Below are positions 1 through 5,847 of a stretch of 7,080 nt of DNA, in pieces. The position numbers and the translations under genes are program-made. The notes under the pieces are model-generated. The model did no database searches and was not told the DNA's origin. It was given only the letters and a program-made list of their open reading frames with translations. How positions within the stretch are numbered: the first letter of the stretch is position 1; every line of letters begins with the position of its first letter. The DNA is from Oscillospiraceae bacterium (GTDB lineage: Bacteria; Bacillota_A; Clostridia; Oscillospirales; Oscillospiraceae), in assembly GCA_017381835.1 (NCBI GenBank), contig JAFOBK010000036.1, positions 1 to 7,080 of the forward strand, written 5' to 3'.

Positions 1-258
1 TACGTCCTGTCCAAGGAAGAAGGCGGCCGTCATACTCCCTTCTTCAACAACTACCGTCCTCAGTTCTACTTCCGTACTACCGACGTTACCGGCATCATCA
101 CCCTGCCCGAGGGCACTGAGATGTGCATGCCCGGCGATAACGTTGTTATGAACGTTGAGCTGATCACCCCCATCGCTATCGAGAAGGGCCTGCGTTTCGC
201 TATCCGTGAAGGCGGCCGTACCGTCGGTTCCGGTGTCGTTACCGAGATCTACGAGTAA
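1..258 (+). CDS. tuf: Elongation factor Tu, C-terminal 85 residues (partial, 5' end outside window)
   Basis: Frame 1 is open from the first base to TAA at 256-258 and encodes the end of domain 3 of EF-Tu, the GTPase that delivers aminoacyl-tRNA to the ribosome in the cytoplasm. Recognisable stretches are [20 protein letters not shown], then [30 protein letters not shown] and the ending [15 protein letters not shown], all characteristic of bacterial EF-Tu. The G domain and domain 2 are upstream of the window. Codon choice is strongly biased (CGT for Arg, GTT for Val, ACC/ATC endings), unlike the genes further right, as expected for a very highly expressed gene. A strong terminator follows 24 bases after the stop, so tuf is the last gene of its transcript. 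The identification is secure; which tuf copy it is cannot be told. Confidence 0.97.
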   Translation, partial: YVLSKEEGGRHTPFFNNYRPQFYFRTTDVTGIITLPEGTEMCMPGDNVVMNVELITPIAIEKGLRFAIREGGRTVGSGVVTEIYE

Positions 259-282
259 TTCTTGATTCCTAGGTGAATTTCG

Positions 283-316
283 AAATCCCCCAAGCGAAAG
301 CTTGGGGGATTTTTTT
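283..316 (+). terminator. Intrinsic terminator of tuf
   Basis: A perfect 13-bp stem (283-295 with 300-312) is closed by a GAAA tetraloop (296-299) and runs into a T tract to 316. It lies 24 bases after the tuf stop codon. The A-rich 5' foot makes it partly usable in reverse, but the plus direction is clearly the intended one. Confidence 0.95.
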
Positions 317-460
317 ATCTACGTGTGTAATTCGTGTATGGATCAGATAAGCACTGCAACCAAGCAGAAAAGTAACGGTTAGACGGGAAAAGCCCTCTTT
401 GCACAAGAGGCCTTAAGGGATTTATGTTCAGCATGCTAAGATCTGTGTAGAGTATAAAAT
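317..460. other. Intergenic stretch without recognised gene
   Basis: No convincing ORF, promoter or RNA gene is seen between the tuf terminator and the interrupted terminator at 462. A modest imperfect hairpin (390-399 with 405-414, 6-bp core CCTCTT/AAGAGG plus 3 outer pairs across a C-C mismatch) has no T tract. A TATAAA at 453-458 has no -35 partner at the proper distance. Confidence 0.6.
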
Positions 461-468
461 AATCCCCC

Positions 469-480
469 TGGATTTACCAG
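469..480 (+). repeat. Direct repeat, left copy (putative target-site duplication)
   Basis: TGGATTTACCAG here is identical to 613-624. The two copies flank the palindromic element. If the 16-bp terminal inverted repeat is counted in full, the duplicated target is the last 10 bases (GATTTACCAG, 471-480). Confidence 0.75.
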
Positions 481-614
481 CAATGTCATTAAGTTAGGTG
501 TCATTGCGAAACCAGTCCGCAGACTGGTTGTGGCAATCTCCTTCTTATGAGGGGATTCCCACGCCAGTGTGAGCACTGGCTCGGAATGACATGCTTCTTA
601 ACTTAATGACATTG
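481..614. mobile_element. 134-bp palindromic MITE-like or repetitive intergenic element
   Basis: The ends are a perfect 16-bp inverted repeat (481-496 CAATGTCATTAAGTTA with 599-614). Further in, GTCATTGCGA (500-509) faces TCGGAATGAC (581-590) with one mismatch. Each half also has its own small hairpin: 510-517/522-529 (AACCAGTC, 8 bp) and 563-569/574-580 (GCCAGTG, 7 bp). The central parts, around 530-541 and 551-562, pair imperfectly around a loop at 542-550. There is no coding capacity, so any movement would need a transposase supplied in trans. Similar 'GTCATTGCGA...' palindromes are known to me as dispersed repeats in several bacterial groups, but copy number in this genome cannot be judged from one copy. 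Confidence 0.72.
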
Positions 615-624
615 GATTTACCAG
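613..624 (+). repeat. Direct repeat, right copy (putative target-site duplication)
   Basis: TGGATTTACCAG is identical to 469-480. Its first two bases may instead belong to the terminal inverted repeat of the element, leaving a 10-bp duplication at 615-624. Confidence 0.75.
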
Positions 625-634
625 GGGGATCATT

Positions 635-2362
635 TTATTTGATTTCAAACAGATGCATAGCCGAGCGGGTGCCCAGCAGGATCTTGTTGCCGAAGGCAAC
701 GGGGGAGGATTCGGTGGTTCTGCCCAGTTCGTAAATGGCTACAACTTCGCCGGTGGCGCCATCCACAAGACGGCAGTTGCCGCCAATGTCGGCCTGGAAG
801 AGGTAACCTCTGCCGTCTTCTGTGTACAGAGCGATGGGGGAGGACCAGGTATTTCTGGAGGTTTCATACTGCCATACTTCTTCGCCGGTGCGCTTATTGT
901 AGGCGATGACGGTTGTTTTGTTTATGCCGGGATAGCGGCCAACAGCGAAGATGATCAGATCTTCCATGTTGGTGCCGTCTTTGCCTACTACGGGGGAACC
1001 CATCAAACCGCCGGGAATGGAGCTGTCGTAGCCGCATTCAAAGGGCTTCTCCCAGATAATTGCACCGGTTTGGGCATCGATCTTATACAGGGAGATACTG
1101 CCGCGGTTATAGTCAACAGAGGGTGCTGCGTAGATGTAGCCCTTTCCGTCTTCCCAATCGAAGAGGGGAGTTGCGTTGATGTCGTCTTTCAGATCCTGAG
1201 CCCAAACGATCTGCATGGTGTTGATGTCGATACACTGCAGCAGGCCGCTGTTGTCGCCCATAAAGAGATAGTGATCGGCGGCGGTGACGCTGGCTTCATA
1301 GCCGGAATAGCGGCCGCCCCGGGTATAATTACTTTTGTATTTGCTTGCAATGGGTTCTTCAGGTGCCATGGTGAGGGTACCTGCGGCCTTGTCATACTGG
1401 GTATTCAGCTTGATGGTGTAGATCAGACCGTTTTCGCAGGGATAAATCAGGGTGTCGGTTTCCGCGTCCACCAGAGGGCCGCCGTCCAAACCGCACCAGT
1501 AGCGGGGGGACTGGTTATTGACACCGGACATTTCGTAGAGGATGCTGCCGTCGATCAGGCTGACGATGTAGATGCGCTGCATCTGACCGCCGCGCTGCAG
1601 GCCGCCGCCCACATAGAGGATCGGATAACCTCTGGGATCCAAAGCGCCGGAACCCTTGAACACCTGACCCACATAAACGGGATCACGGGTCTGGCTTCCG
1701 TCTTCCATGTCGATGAAGTGAACTCTGCCGTCCAGCTTGGCATAGACTGCTTCCACAAGGCCGTCTTTTTCTTTCTTGTCCTCGTAAAGATTCATGATCG
1801 CCCGGGTCTCGGCATCCCATTGGACAACCAGGGGCTGACCGGTCCAGCCGCAGCCGGCCCATTCGCCGCCGTCCAGACCGCCCACATTCATTTTCCACAG
1901 GTGGTTGATGGTGTGCTCGGTGATGTCGGCAGTGCCGTAAGCACCGTTTTGACGGTACATATCACCCCGGAAACTGGCTACGCCCGGCAGCGCAAAGTAG
2001 GAATCCTTCTCGAAGGTGATAGGTTCTTCCCGTATGTAGTTCTCCAGCTCAGTCTCACCCTGGAGGACAGTCCATTCCATTTCCCAGTTGGCAGGATCCG
2101 TATCAGCGATGCAGGCAGCTGCGATGGTGGGTTCCGGCTCAGTGGGAGGTTCGGTGGGTTCTGTCTCCGGCTCAGTAGGCGCGGTGGTCGGCTGGGTGGG
2201 AGGCTCTGTGGTGGGGGGAGGCGCCTGGGTTGTGGGAGGAACCGGCGGCTCCGTTGGGGGGACATATGCCGTGTCGGCTTGGTGGCGCAGAATGGTAAGC
2301 CCCGCCAAAAGCAGCAGCAGGATCACCAGCGCAACGCTCAGGGCGATAATGATTTTTTTCAT
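635..2362 (-). CDS. Membrane-anchored PQQ-like beta-propeller protein with P/T-rich stalk
   Basis: The 575-residue product begins with a hydrophobic segment (residues 4-24) after two lysines, acting as an uncleaved anchor or signal peptide. No lipobox cysteine is present. Residues 35-79 are a low-complexity Pro/Thr/Glu linker of PTEPP/PTTAPTEP type, as in extracellular stalks. Residues from about 120 to the end form repeats typical of PQQ/BamB-like propeller blades, for example DAQTGAIIWEKP, NKRTGEEVWQYE and DGATGEVVAIYE, with blade-start phrases such as GSPVVGKDG and SSPIAL. The family usually acts as an extracytoplasmic binding or scaffold domain. No catalytic residues or bound cofactor can be claimed, and PQQ binding should not be assumed. 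The ATG has GAGG (2370-2373) 7 bases upstream. The gene appears monocistronic, lying between its own promoter and a terminator right after the stop. Specific function is unknown. Confidence 0.88.
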   Translation of the reverse strand: MKKIIIALSVALVILLLLLAGLTILRHQADTAYVPPTEPPVPPTTQAPPPTTEPPTQPTTAPTEPETEPTEPPTEPEPTIAAACIADTDPANWEMEWTVLQGETELENYIREEPITFEKDSYFALPGVASFRGDMYRQNGAYGTADITEHTINHLWKMNVGGLDGGEWAGCGWTGQPLVVQWDAETRAIMNLYEDKKEKDGLVEAVYAKLDGRVHFIDMEDGSQTRDPVYVGQVFKGSGALDPRGYPILYVGGGLQRGGQMQRIYIVSLIDGSILYEMSGVNNQSPRYWCGLDGGPLVDAETDTLIYPCENGLIYTIKLNTQYDKAAGTLTMAPEEPIASKYKSNYTRGGRYSGYEASVTAADHYLFMGDNSGLLQCIDINTMQIVWAQDLKDDINATPLFDWEDGKGYIYAAPSVDYNRGSISLYKIDAQTGAIIWEKPFECGYDSSIPGGLMGSPVVGKDGTNMEDLIIFAVGRYPGINKTTVIAYNKRTGEEVWQYETSRNTWSSPIALYTEDGRGYLFQADIGGNCRLVDGATGEVVAIYELGRTTESSPVAFGNKILLGTRSAMHLFEIK

Positions 2363-2388
2363 AGAAAAACCTCGAATTTTTTCTTTTT

Positions 2389-2417
2389 ATTGTATCATGT
2401 TCTTTCTGTATCCGCAA
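2389..2417 (-). promoter_or_regulatory. Putative sigma-A promoter of the propeller gene
   Basis: Read on the minus strand: TTGCGG (2412-2417), a 17-base spacer, then TACAAT (2389-2394), 26 bases upstream of the ATG. The -10 is good (5/6) and the -35 weak (3/6). It lies after the rnpB terminator in the same direction, so the gene probably has its own transcript. Confidence 0.6.
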
Positions 2418-2464
2418 GGTTTCCGGATATTTTCCCTTCAGAAATCCCAATGAAATCACACGAT

Positions 2465-2495
2465 AAAAACACCGCCAAATTTGGCGGTGTTTTTT
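2465..2495 (-). terminator. Intrinsic terminator of rnpB
   Basis: Positions 2465-2494 are a perfect 30-bp palindrome centred on AAATTT, with core arms ACACCGCCA/TGGCGGTGT. A-rich and T-rich feet let it work in both directions. It starts just past the 3' end of the RNase P RNA on the minus strand. Because it is symmetric, it would also block plus-strand read-through toward rnpB. Confidence 0.9.
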
Positions 2496-2498
2496 GGT

Positions 2499-2839
2499 AC
2501 GACCAGGTCTATAAGCCGGGTTCTGTCTTGACAGCCATCTATCTAGCCCTACGATTGCTCATAGGGTCAAGCCGCCTCCATGGGACGGCCGGGTCAGCCT
2601 ATTGTCCCTCCACGGCGTTGCTACGGGATAGAGTTTACAGCACCTAAGTGTTCCCACTAGGCGGGTGGGCTCTTACCCCACCTTTTCACTATGACCGGTA
2701 AAACCGGCTACATCTCTCTGTTGCACTTGTCCTGAGGTCACCCTCGGCGGGCGTTACCCGTTATCCCTGCCCTGTGTAGCCCGGACTTTCCTCATTCGCT
2801 GCCTTTCGGCATGCGTCCGCGGCTGTCCGACCTGGTTGC
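2499..2839 (-). ncRNA. rnpB: RNase P RNA, bacterial class A
   Basis: Catalytic RNA of ribonuclease P, which removes 5' leaders from pre-tRNAs in the cytoplasm together with the RnpA protein. On the minus strand the hallmarks are GAGGAAAGTCCGGGCT (2778-2793) near the 5' end and ACAGAACCCGGCTTATAG (2509-2526) near the 3' end; these form the conserved P4 core. The region GTGGGGTAAGAGCCCAC (about 2667-2683) is the P15 loop with the GGU motif that pairs with tRNA 3' CCA. The ends pair as P1 (CCAGGTC near 2830-2836 with GACCTGG at 2502-2508). The length of about 340 nt fits class A rather than Bacillus-type B. The promoter spacing places +1 near 2839; the exact ends are uncertain by a few bases. 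Confidence 0.96.
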
Positions 2840-2845
2840 GGAAAT

Positions 2846-2874
2846 ATTGTACAGTAAATAGGGGCAAATGTCAA
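2846..2874 (-). promoter_or_regulatory. Strong sigma-A promoter of rnpB
   Basis: Minus strand: perfect TTGACA (2869-2874), a 17-base spacer and TACAAT (2846-2851), which places +1 about 7 bases downstream at the predicted RNA start. This is a near-consensus promoter, as expected for an abundant stable RNA. Confidence 0.9.
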
Positions 2875-2879
2875 ATCTC

Positions 2880-2908
2880 TTGCAAAATTAATCAGCACAA
2901 GGTATACT
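2880..2908 (+). promoter_or_regulatory. Putative sigma-A promoter of murD-ispD-ispF
   Basis: TTGCAA (2880-2885), 17 bases, TATACT (2903-2908). An overlapping TATAAT at 2908-2913 lacks a -35 at a good distance. The predicted leader is short, about 25 bases. The -35 lies only 5 bases from that of the divergent rnpB promoter. Confidence 0.75.
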
Positions 2909-2940
2909 ATAATTATCAAAATGAGAAAGTAGGGATTTTT

Positions 2941-4308
2941 ATGAAATCTCCTTTGGAAACATATTTTACCGCTTTGCAGGGTAAGCGGCTGATCGTCCTC
3001 GGTCTGGGTGTCAGCAACCGACCCCTGGTACGCTTGATGCTGCGCTATGGCTGTACCGTCATCGGCTGCGACCGTACCCCCAGAGAGAAGCTGGATGCTG
3101 AAGTGCTGGAGCTGGAAGAGAAGGGCTGTGAACTGCGCCTGGGTGATACTTACCTGGAAAATCTCTCAGGTGATGTGGTATTCCGCACCCCCGGCATGCA
3201 TCCGGATAATCCTGCCCTGGTAAGTCTGCGGGAAGCAGGTGCGGAAGTTACCAGCGAGATGGAAGTGTTCTTCACCCTCTGCCCCTGCGCTACTATCGCG
3301 GTCACCGGTTCTGACGGTAAGACCACTACCACTACCCTGATTTCCGAAATGCTGAAGGCTGCCGGTAAGACCGTGTGGCTGGGCGGCAATATCGGCACCC
3401 CGCTGCTGCCCAAGCTGGATGAAATGGGCGCGGACGATTTTGCGGTTGTGGAGCTCAGCTCCTTCCAGCTGATGGATATGCAGCACTCCTCCCATATCGC
3501 CGTGGTTACCAATCTGGCACCCAACCATCTGGATGTCCACAAAGATATGGAAGAGTATGTGCAGGCCAAGAAGCATATCTTTGCCTTCCAGGAGAAGAAG
3601 GATAAGCTGATTCTGAACCTGGACAACGGCATCACCAATACTTTCCTGGGTAACGGTGTCACCCGCTGGTTCTCCCGTGTAGGCAAGACCGATAACGGCA
3701 TCTGCCTGGATGGGGAGTGGATCGTCCGTGACGGAGAAAAGGTTCTGAATGTAAACGACATTGTGATCCCCGGTGTTCACAACATTGAAAATTATATGGC
3801 AGCCATCCTGGCGGTGGAAGGCCTGGTGGATGATGACACCATTCGGGATGTGGCCCGCACCTTCGGCGGTGTGGAGCATCGCATTGAGCTGGTAAGAATC
3901 AAGGATGGGGTGAAATACTATAATGACTCCATCGCATCCAGCCCCAGCCGTACCATCGCAGGTCTGAAGAGCTTTTCTGAGAAGGTCTGCCTGATCGCCG
4001 GCGGCTATGATAAGCACATTCCCTATGATGTGCTGGGCCCCTATATCTGTAAGCATACCAAACGGGTCTATTTAAACGGCGCCACCGGCCCGCAGATCCG
4101 TGCTGCCGTAGAAGCCTGCGAAGACTATGTTCCGGGCGCTCCCGCGCTGATCGATTGCGCTGACTTTACCGATGCTGTCCGCAAAGCAGCGACAGATGCT
4201 GTAGCTGGCGATATTGTCCTTATGAGTCCCGCCAGCGCGGCATTCGATCAGTTTAAGAATTTTATGGTCCGCGGAAATTACTTCAAAACTCTGGTAAAGG
4301 AGCTGTAA
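2941..4308 (+). CDS. murD: UDP-N-acetylmuramoyl-L-alanine--D-glutamate ligase
   Basis: Cytoplasmic Mur ligase adding D-glutamate to UDP-MurNAc-L-Ala with ATP, in peptidoglycan precursor synthesis. The 455 residues match the family's usual length. In order: an N-terminal Rossmann-like domain with VLGLGVSN (19-26); the ATP P-loop TGSDGKTTTT (122-131); GGNIGTP (148-154); VELSSFQL (170-177); NLAPNHLDVH (191-200); QAKKHIF with K210 aligned to the carbamylated lysine; GVHNIENYMAA (278-288); HRIE (313-316); YNDSIASSP (327-335); and a C-terminal domain ending LMSPASAAFDQFKNF (427-441). I chose ATG 2941, preceded by AGGG (2931-2934). An in-frame TTG at 2836 would start inside rnpB, upstream of the promoter. 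It heads an operon with ispD (1-base gap) and is not next to mraY, ftsW or murG here. Confidence 0.96.
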   Translation: MKSPLETYFTALQGKRLIVLGLGVSNRPLVRLMLRYGCTVIGCDRTPREKLDAEVLELEEKGCELRLGDTYLENLSGDVVFRTPGMHPDNPALVSLREAGAEVTSEMEVFFTLCPCATIAVTGSDGKTTTTTLISEMLKAAGKTVWLGGNIGTPLLPKLDEMGADDFAVVELSSFQLMDMQHSSHIAVVTNLAPNHLDVHKDMEEYVQAKKHIFAFQEKKDKLILNLDNGITNTFLGNGVTRWFSRVGKTDNGICLDGEWIVRDGEKVLNVNDIVIPGVHNIENYMAAILAVEGLVDDDTIRDVARTFGGVEHRIELVRIKDGVKYYNDSIASSPSRTIAGLKSFSEKVCLIAGGYDKHIPYDVLGPYICKHTKRVYLNGATGPQIRAAVEACEDYVPGAPALIDCADFTDAVRKAATDAVAGDIVLMSPASAAFDQFKNFMVRGNYFKTLVKEL

Positions 4309-4309
4309 T

Positions 4310-5032
4310 ATGGATATTTCCAAGATTACCGGTGTGATGCGGAAAACATTACCTCTGAAATACTGCGGCGCGGTGATCGTGGCGGCAGGCAATGCCTCCC
4401 GAATGGGCGGCATCGACAAGGTAATGGCACCTATCAATGGCGAACCGATGATCGTCCGTACAGTGCGGACATTCCAAAATGCCGTAGCAGTGAAGGAAAT
4501 CGTCATCGTTACCCGGGAAGACCTGATCCCCAAGATCACTTCCCTGTGCGGAAAGTTTGATAAAGTCCGGGCAGTTGTGGTGGGCGGAAAAGACCGGGCG
4601 GAGTCTGTGAAAAACGGTCTGCGGATGCTCAGCAAGCAGGTGAAGCTGGCCGCTGTTCAGGACGGTGCTAGACCCCTCATCACCGAAGCGGTCATTGACC
4701 GCACCATCCGTGCGGCCCACACCTACGGCGCTGCGGCGCCTGCCATTCCCGTGAAAGACACCATCAAGGTGGTGGAGGGCGGCATTGTGTCTTCTACTCC
4801 CGACAGAGCCACGCTGAAAGCCATTCAGACCCCCCAGGTCTTCGACTTTGATCTGCTGAAGGCTGCTCTGAAGAAAGCCTTCGAAGACGGCGCTGCCATC
4901 ACCGACGATTGCTCCGCTGTGGAGCGGATGGGATTCAAGGTGCGGATTGTGGAAGGTGATGAGCGCAATATCAAGGTGACCACCCACATGGATCTGAAGA
5001 TCGCGGAGCTTTTGCTGGAGGATATGCAATGA
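4310..5032 (+). CDS. ispD: 2-C-methyl-D-erythritol 4-phosphate cytidylyltransferase
   Basis: Third enzyme of the MEP isoprenoid pathway, joining CTP and MEP to give CDP-ME in the cytoplasm. The 240 residues include a roughly 15-residue N-terminal extension before the nucleotidyltransferase signature [18 protein letters not shown] (22-39), with R31 and K37 as likely CTP-contacting residues. QDGARPL (117-123), [10 protein letters not shown] (144-153), R166 in PDRATL, QTPQVF (173-178), ITDDCSAVE (197-205) and [11 protein letters not shown] (215-225, K222) follow the family order. The final motif reads THMDL where TPEDL is usual, a mild divergence. AAAGGAG (4296-4302), inside the end of murD, is the ribosome site, 7 bases before ATG, which supports this start over the internal ATG at residue 10. 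The stop overlaps ispF by 4 bases, so translational coupling is likely. Confidence 0.96.
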   Translation: MDISKITGVMRKTLPLKYCGAVIVAAGNASRMGGIDKVMAPINGEPMIVRTVRTFQNAVAVKEIVIVTREDLIPKITSLCGKFDKVRAVVVGGKDRAESVKNGLRMLSKQVKLAAVQDGARPLITEAVIDRTIRAAHTYGAAAPAIPVKDTIKVVEGGIVSSTPDRATLKAIQTPQVFDFDLLKAALKKAFEDGAAITDDCSAVERMGFKVRIVEGDERNIKVTTHMDLKIAELLLEDMQ

Positions 5033-5502
5033 GAATCGGACACGGATATGATGTGCATAAACTGGTGGAAGGCCGGGATCTAATCTTAGGCGGTGTAAAG
5101 ATCCCCTATGAGAAGGGCCTGCTGGGTCACTCGGATGCGGATGTGCTGCTCCATGCAGTGTCCGACAGTCTGCTGGGCGCTGCTGCTCTGGGGGATATCG
5201 GCGTCCATTTTCCCGATACGGATCCTGCCTATAAAGGCGCGGATTCGCTGCGCCTTTTGGAAATTGTAGGCCAGAAGGTGGAAAAAGCCGGTTTCAAGGT
5301 TTCCAATATCGATGTGACCATGATCGCCCAGCGGCCTAAGCTGAAGGATCACATTCCCACAATGCGCAGTAATATTGCGCGGGTGCTGAAACTGGATGTG
5401 AATCAGGTCAATGTGAAGGCCACCACGGAAGAGCATCTCGGCTTTACCGGCGACGGCAGCGGCATGGCCTGCCACGCGGTGTGTTTACTGGAAAATCTTT
5501 AA
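5029..5502 (+). CDS. ispF: 2-C-methyl-D-erythritol 2,4-cyclodiphosphate synthase
   Basis: Converts CDP-ME 2-phosphate to MEcPP with loss of CMP, fifth step of the MEP pathway; the family forms trimers with a zinc at each interface. The 157 residues are the standard length. Metal ligands are visible as D8 and H10 in GHGYDVHKL and H42 in [26 protein letters not shown] (60-74), TMIAQRPKL (97-105) and [13 protein letters not shown] (129-141) are typical of the family. The ATG overlaps the ispD stop (ATGA), and GGAGG (5017-5021) sits 7 bases upstream. IspD and IspF are separate proteins here, not the fused IspDF of some bacteria. IspE, which acts between them, is not in the window. It is the last gene of the operon, followed by two hairpins. 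Confidence 0.97.
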   Translation: MRIGHGYDVHKLVEGRDLILGGVKIPYEKGLLGHSDADVLLHAVSDSLLGAAALGDIGVHFPDTDPAYKGADSLRLLEIVGQKVEKAGFKVSNIDVTMIAQRPKLKDHIPTMRSNIARVLKLDVNQVNVKATTEEHLGFTGDGSGMACHAVCLLENL

Positions 5503-5511
5503 TGGCTGAAA

Positions 5512-5538
5512 GTAGGGGCATATGGAATGCCCCTCTAC
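5512..5538. repeat. Hairpin just after ispF without T tract
   Basis: AGGGGCAT (5514-5521) and ATGCCCCT (5527-5534) form an 8-bp stem around ATGGA, extendable by two or three pairs (GTA/TAC) past a bulged C at 5535. It lacks a T run, so it is not a terminator by itself. It could protect the 3' end of the mRNA or be a small dispersed repeat. Confidence 0.6.
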
Positions 5539-5557
5539 ATAGCGAGTCGAACCAAAT

Positions 5558-5593
5558 AAACCTCCCGGGCATAGATTGGCCCGGGAGGTTTTT
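5558..5593 (+). terminator. Terminator of murD-ispD-ispF, overlapping the next ribosome site
   Basis: A perfect 13-bp stem (5558-5570 with 5579-5591) with an 8-base loop (ATAGATTG) and T run 5589-5593. Its 3' arm contains GGGAGG (5583-5588), which also stands as the ribosome site of the following gene, so folding would hide that site in any read-through RNA. No convincing promoter is seen between ispF and the following gene. Confidence 0.92.
5583..5588 (+). promoter_or_regulatory. Ribosome binding site inside a terminator stem
   Basis: GGGAGG lies 7 bases before ATG 5596, the same spacing as for ispD, ispF and the desulfurase gene, so it is probably the true site. It is fully paired with CCTCCC (5561-5566) in the terminator hairpin. 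Confidence 0.7.
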
Positions 5594-5595
5594 CT

Positions 5596-5847
5596 ATGGA
5601 CTTTTGTATGATCACATTTCGCTCTGTCACACCGGCCCAAAGAGGGGAGAATTTGCTGCGGAAAGAGGGAATTCCCTGCACGCTGCAGCGTACACCCCGG
5701 GTGTTGGCGGAACAGGGCTGCGGATATAGCGTTCGACTAAAGTGCGCACTGCTGCCGAGGGCAGCGGAACTGCTGCGGCAGAAAGGCATTGCCTATGGGA
5801 AGGCCTATCGGCTCAGGGAGGGAAATCCTGAGGAGGTGCTGCTGTGA
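5596..5847 (+). CDS. DUF3343 protein (putative Se/S carrier-like)
   Basis: An 83-residue protein whose start DFCMITFRSVTPAQRGENLL, followed by GIPCTLQRTPRVL and GCGYSVRL (41-48), matches the DUF3343 family, described as putative sulfur/selenium carrier-like proteins. C42 in the GCG motif is the natural candidate for carrying a persulfide or selenide; C4, C28 and C50 are also present. Membrane segments and a signal peptide are absent, so it is cytoplasmic. ATG 5596 is preferred over ATG 5608 because the family usually has a few residues before the ITFRSVT strand and because GGGAGG is 7 bases upstream. It overlaps the next gene by 4 bases, a strong sign that the two act together. Biochemical function in this family is not well established, so the carrier role is inference. 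Its expression may depend on read-through of the preceding terminator. Confidence 0.85.
   Translation: MDFCMITFRSVTPAQRGENLLRKEGIPCTLQRTPRVLAEQGCGYSVRLKCALLPRAAELLRQKGIAYGKAYRLREGNPEEVLL

Larger units (their letters stand above)
462..630. terminator. Bidirectional terminator split by an inserted element
   Basis: Arms ATCCCCCTGG (462-471) and CCAGGGGGAT (621-630) are exact inverted repeats. Removing 481-614 and one copy of GATTTACCAG leaves them joined by the five-base loop ATTTA: a perfect 10-bp terminator hairpin. T-rich tracts lie on both sides: CATTTTATTT at 631-640 on the plus strand, and TATTTTAT when 453-460 is read on the minus strand. The right arm begins only 5 bases past the stop of the minus-strand propeller gene, which fits a role as that gene's terminator. 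The arms are now separated by about 150 bases, but the inserted DNA is itself self-complementary, so they could still be brought together. The structure is seen directly; its history as an interrupted hairpin is inference. Confidence 0.7.

Noticed and set aside
390..414. Hairpin in the gap after tuf as a terminator or small RNA
   Set aside because: The stem has a mismatch, no T tract follows, and no promoter precedes it.
469..624. CRISPR-like array from the direct repeat pair
   Set aside because: There are only two 12-bp copies, and the sequence between them is a palindrome rather than a spacer; no cas genes are near.
653..2647. 664-codon open frame on the plus strand
   Set aside because: It lies antisense to the propeller gene and runs into rnpB. 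Its translation has no recognisable family, and the opposite strand has a coherent protein with promoter and ribosome site.
2836..2940. N-terminal extension of MurD from TTG 2836
   Set aside because: It would begin within rnpB and upstream of the promoter, its residues do not resemble MurD, and ATG 2941 gives the family's usual length.
3166..4056. 296-codon minus-strand open frame across murD
   Set aside because: It is a shadow of the clearly identified murD gene; GC-rich codon bias often leaves such antisense frames open.
4349..5029. 226-codon minus-strand open frame across ispD
   Set aside because: It is antisense to ispD, which has all family motifs, a ribosome site and operon context.
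5481..5729. 82-codon plus-strand frame crossing the ispF end and the terminator
   Set aside because: It reads through both hairpins and overlaps ispF and the DUF3343 gene in another frame; no family resemblance.
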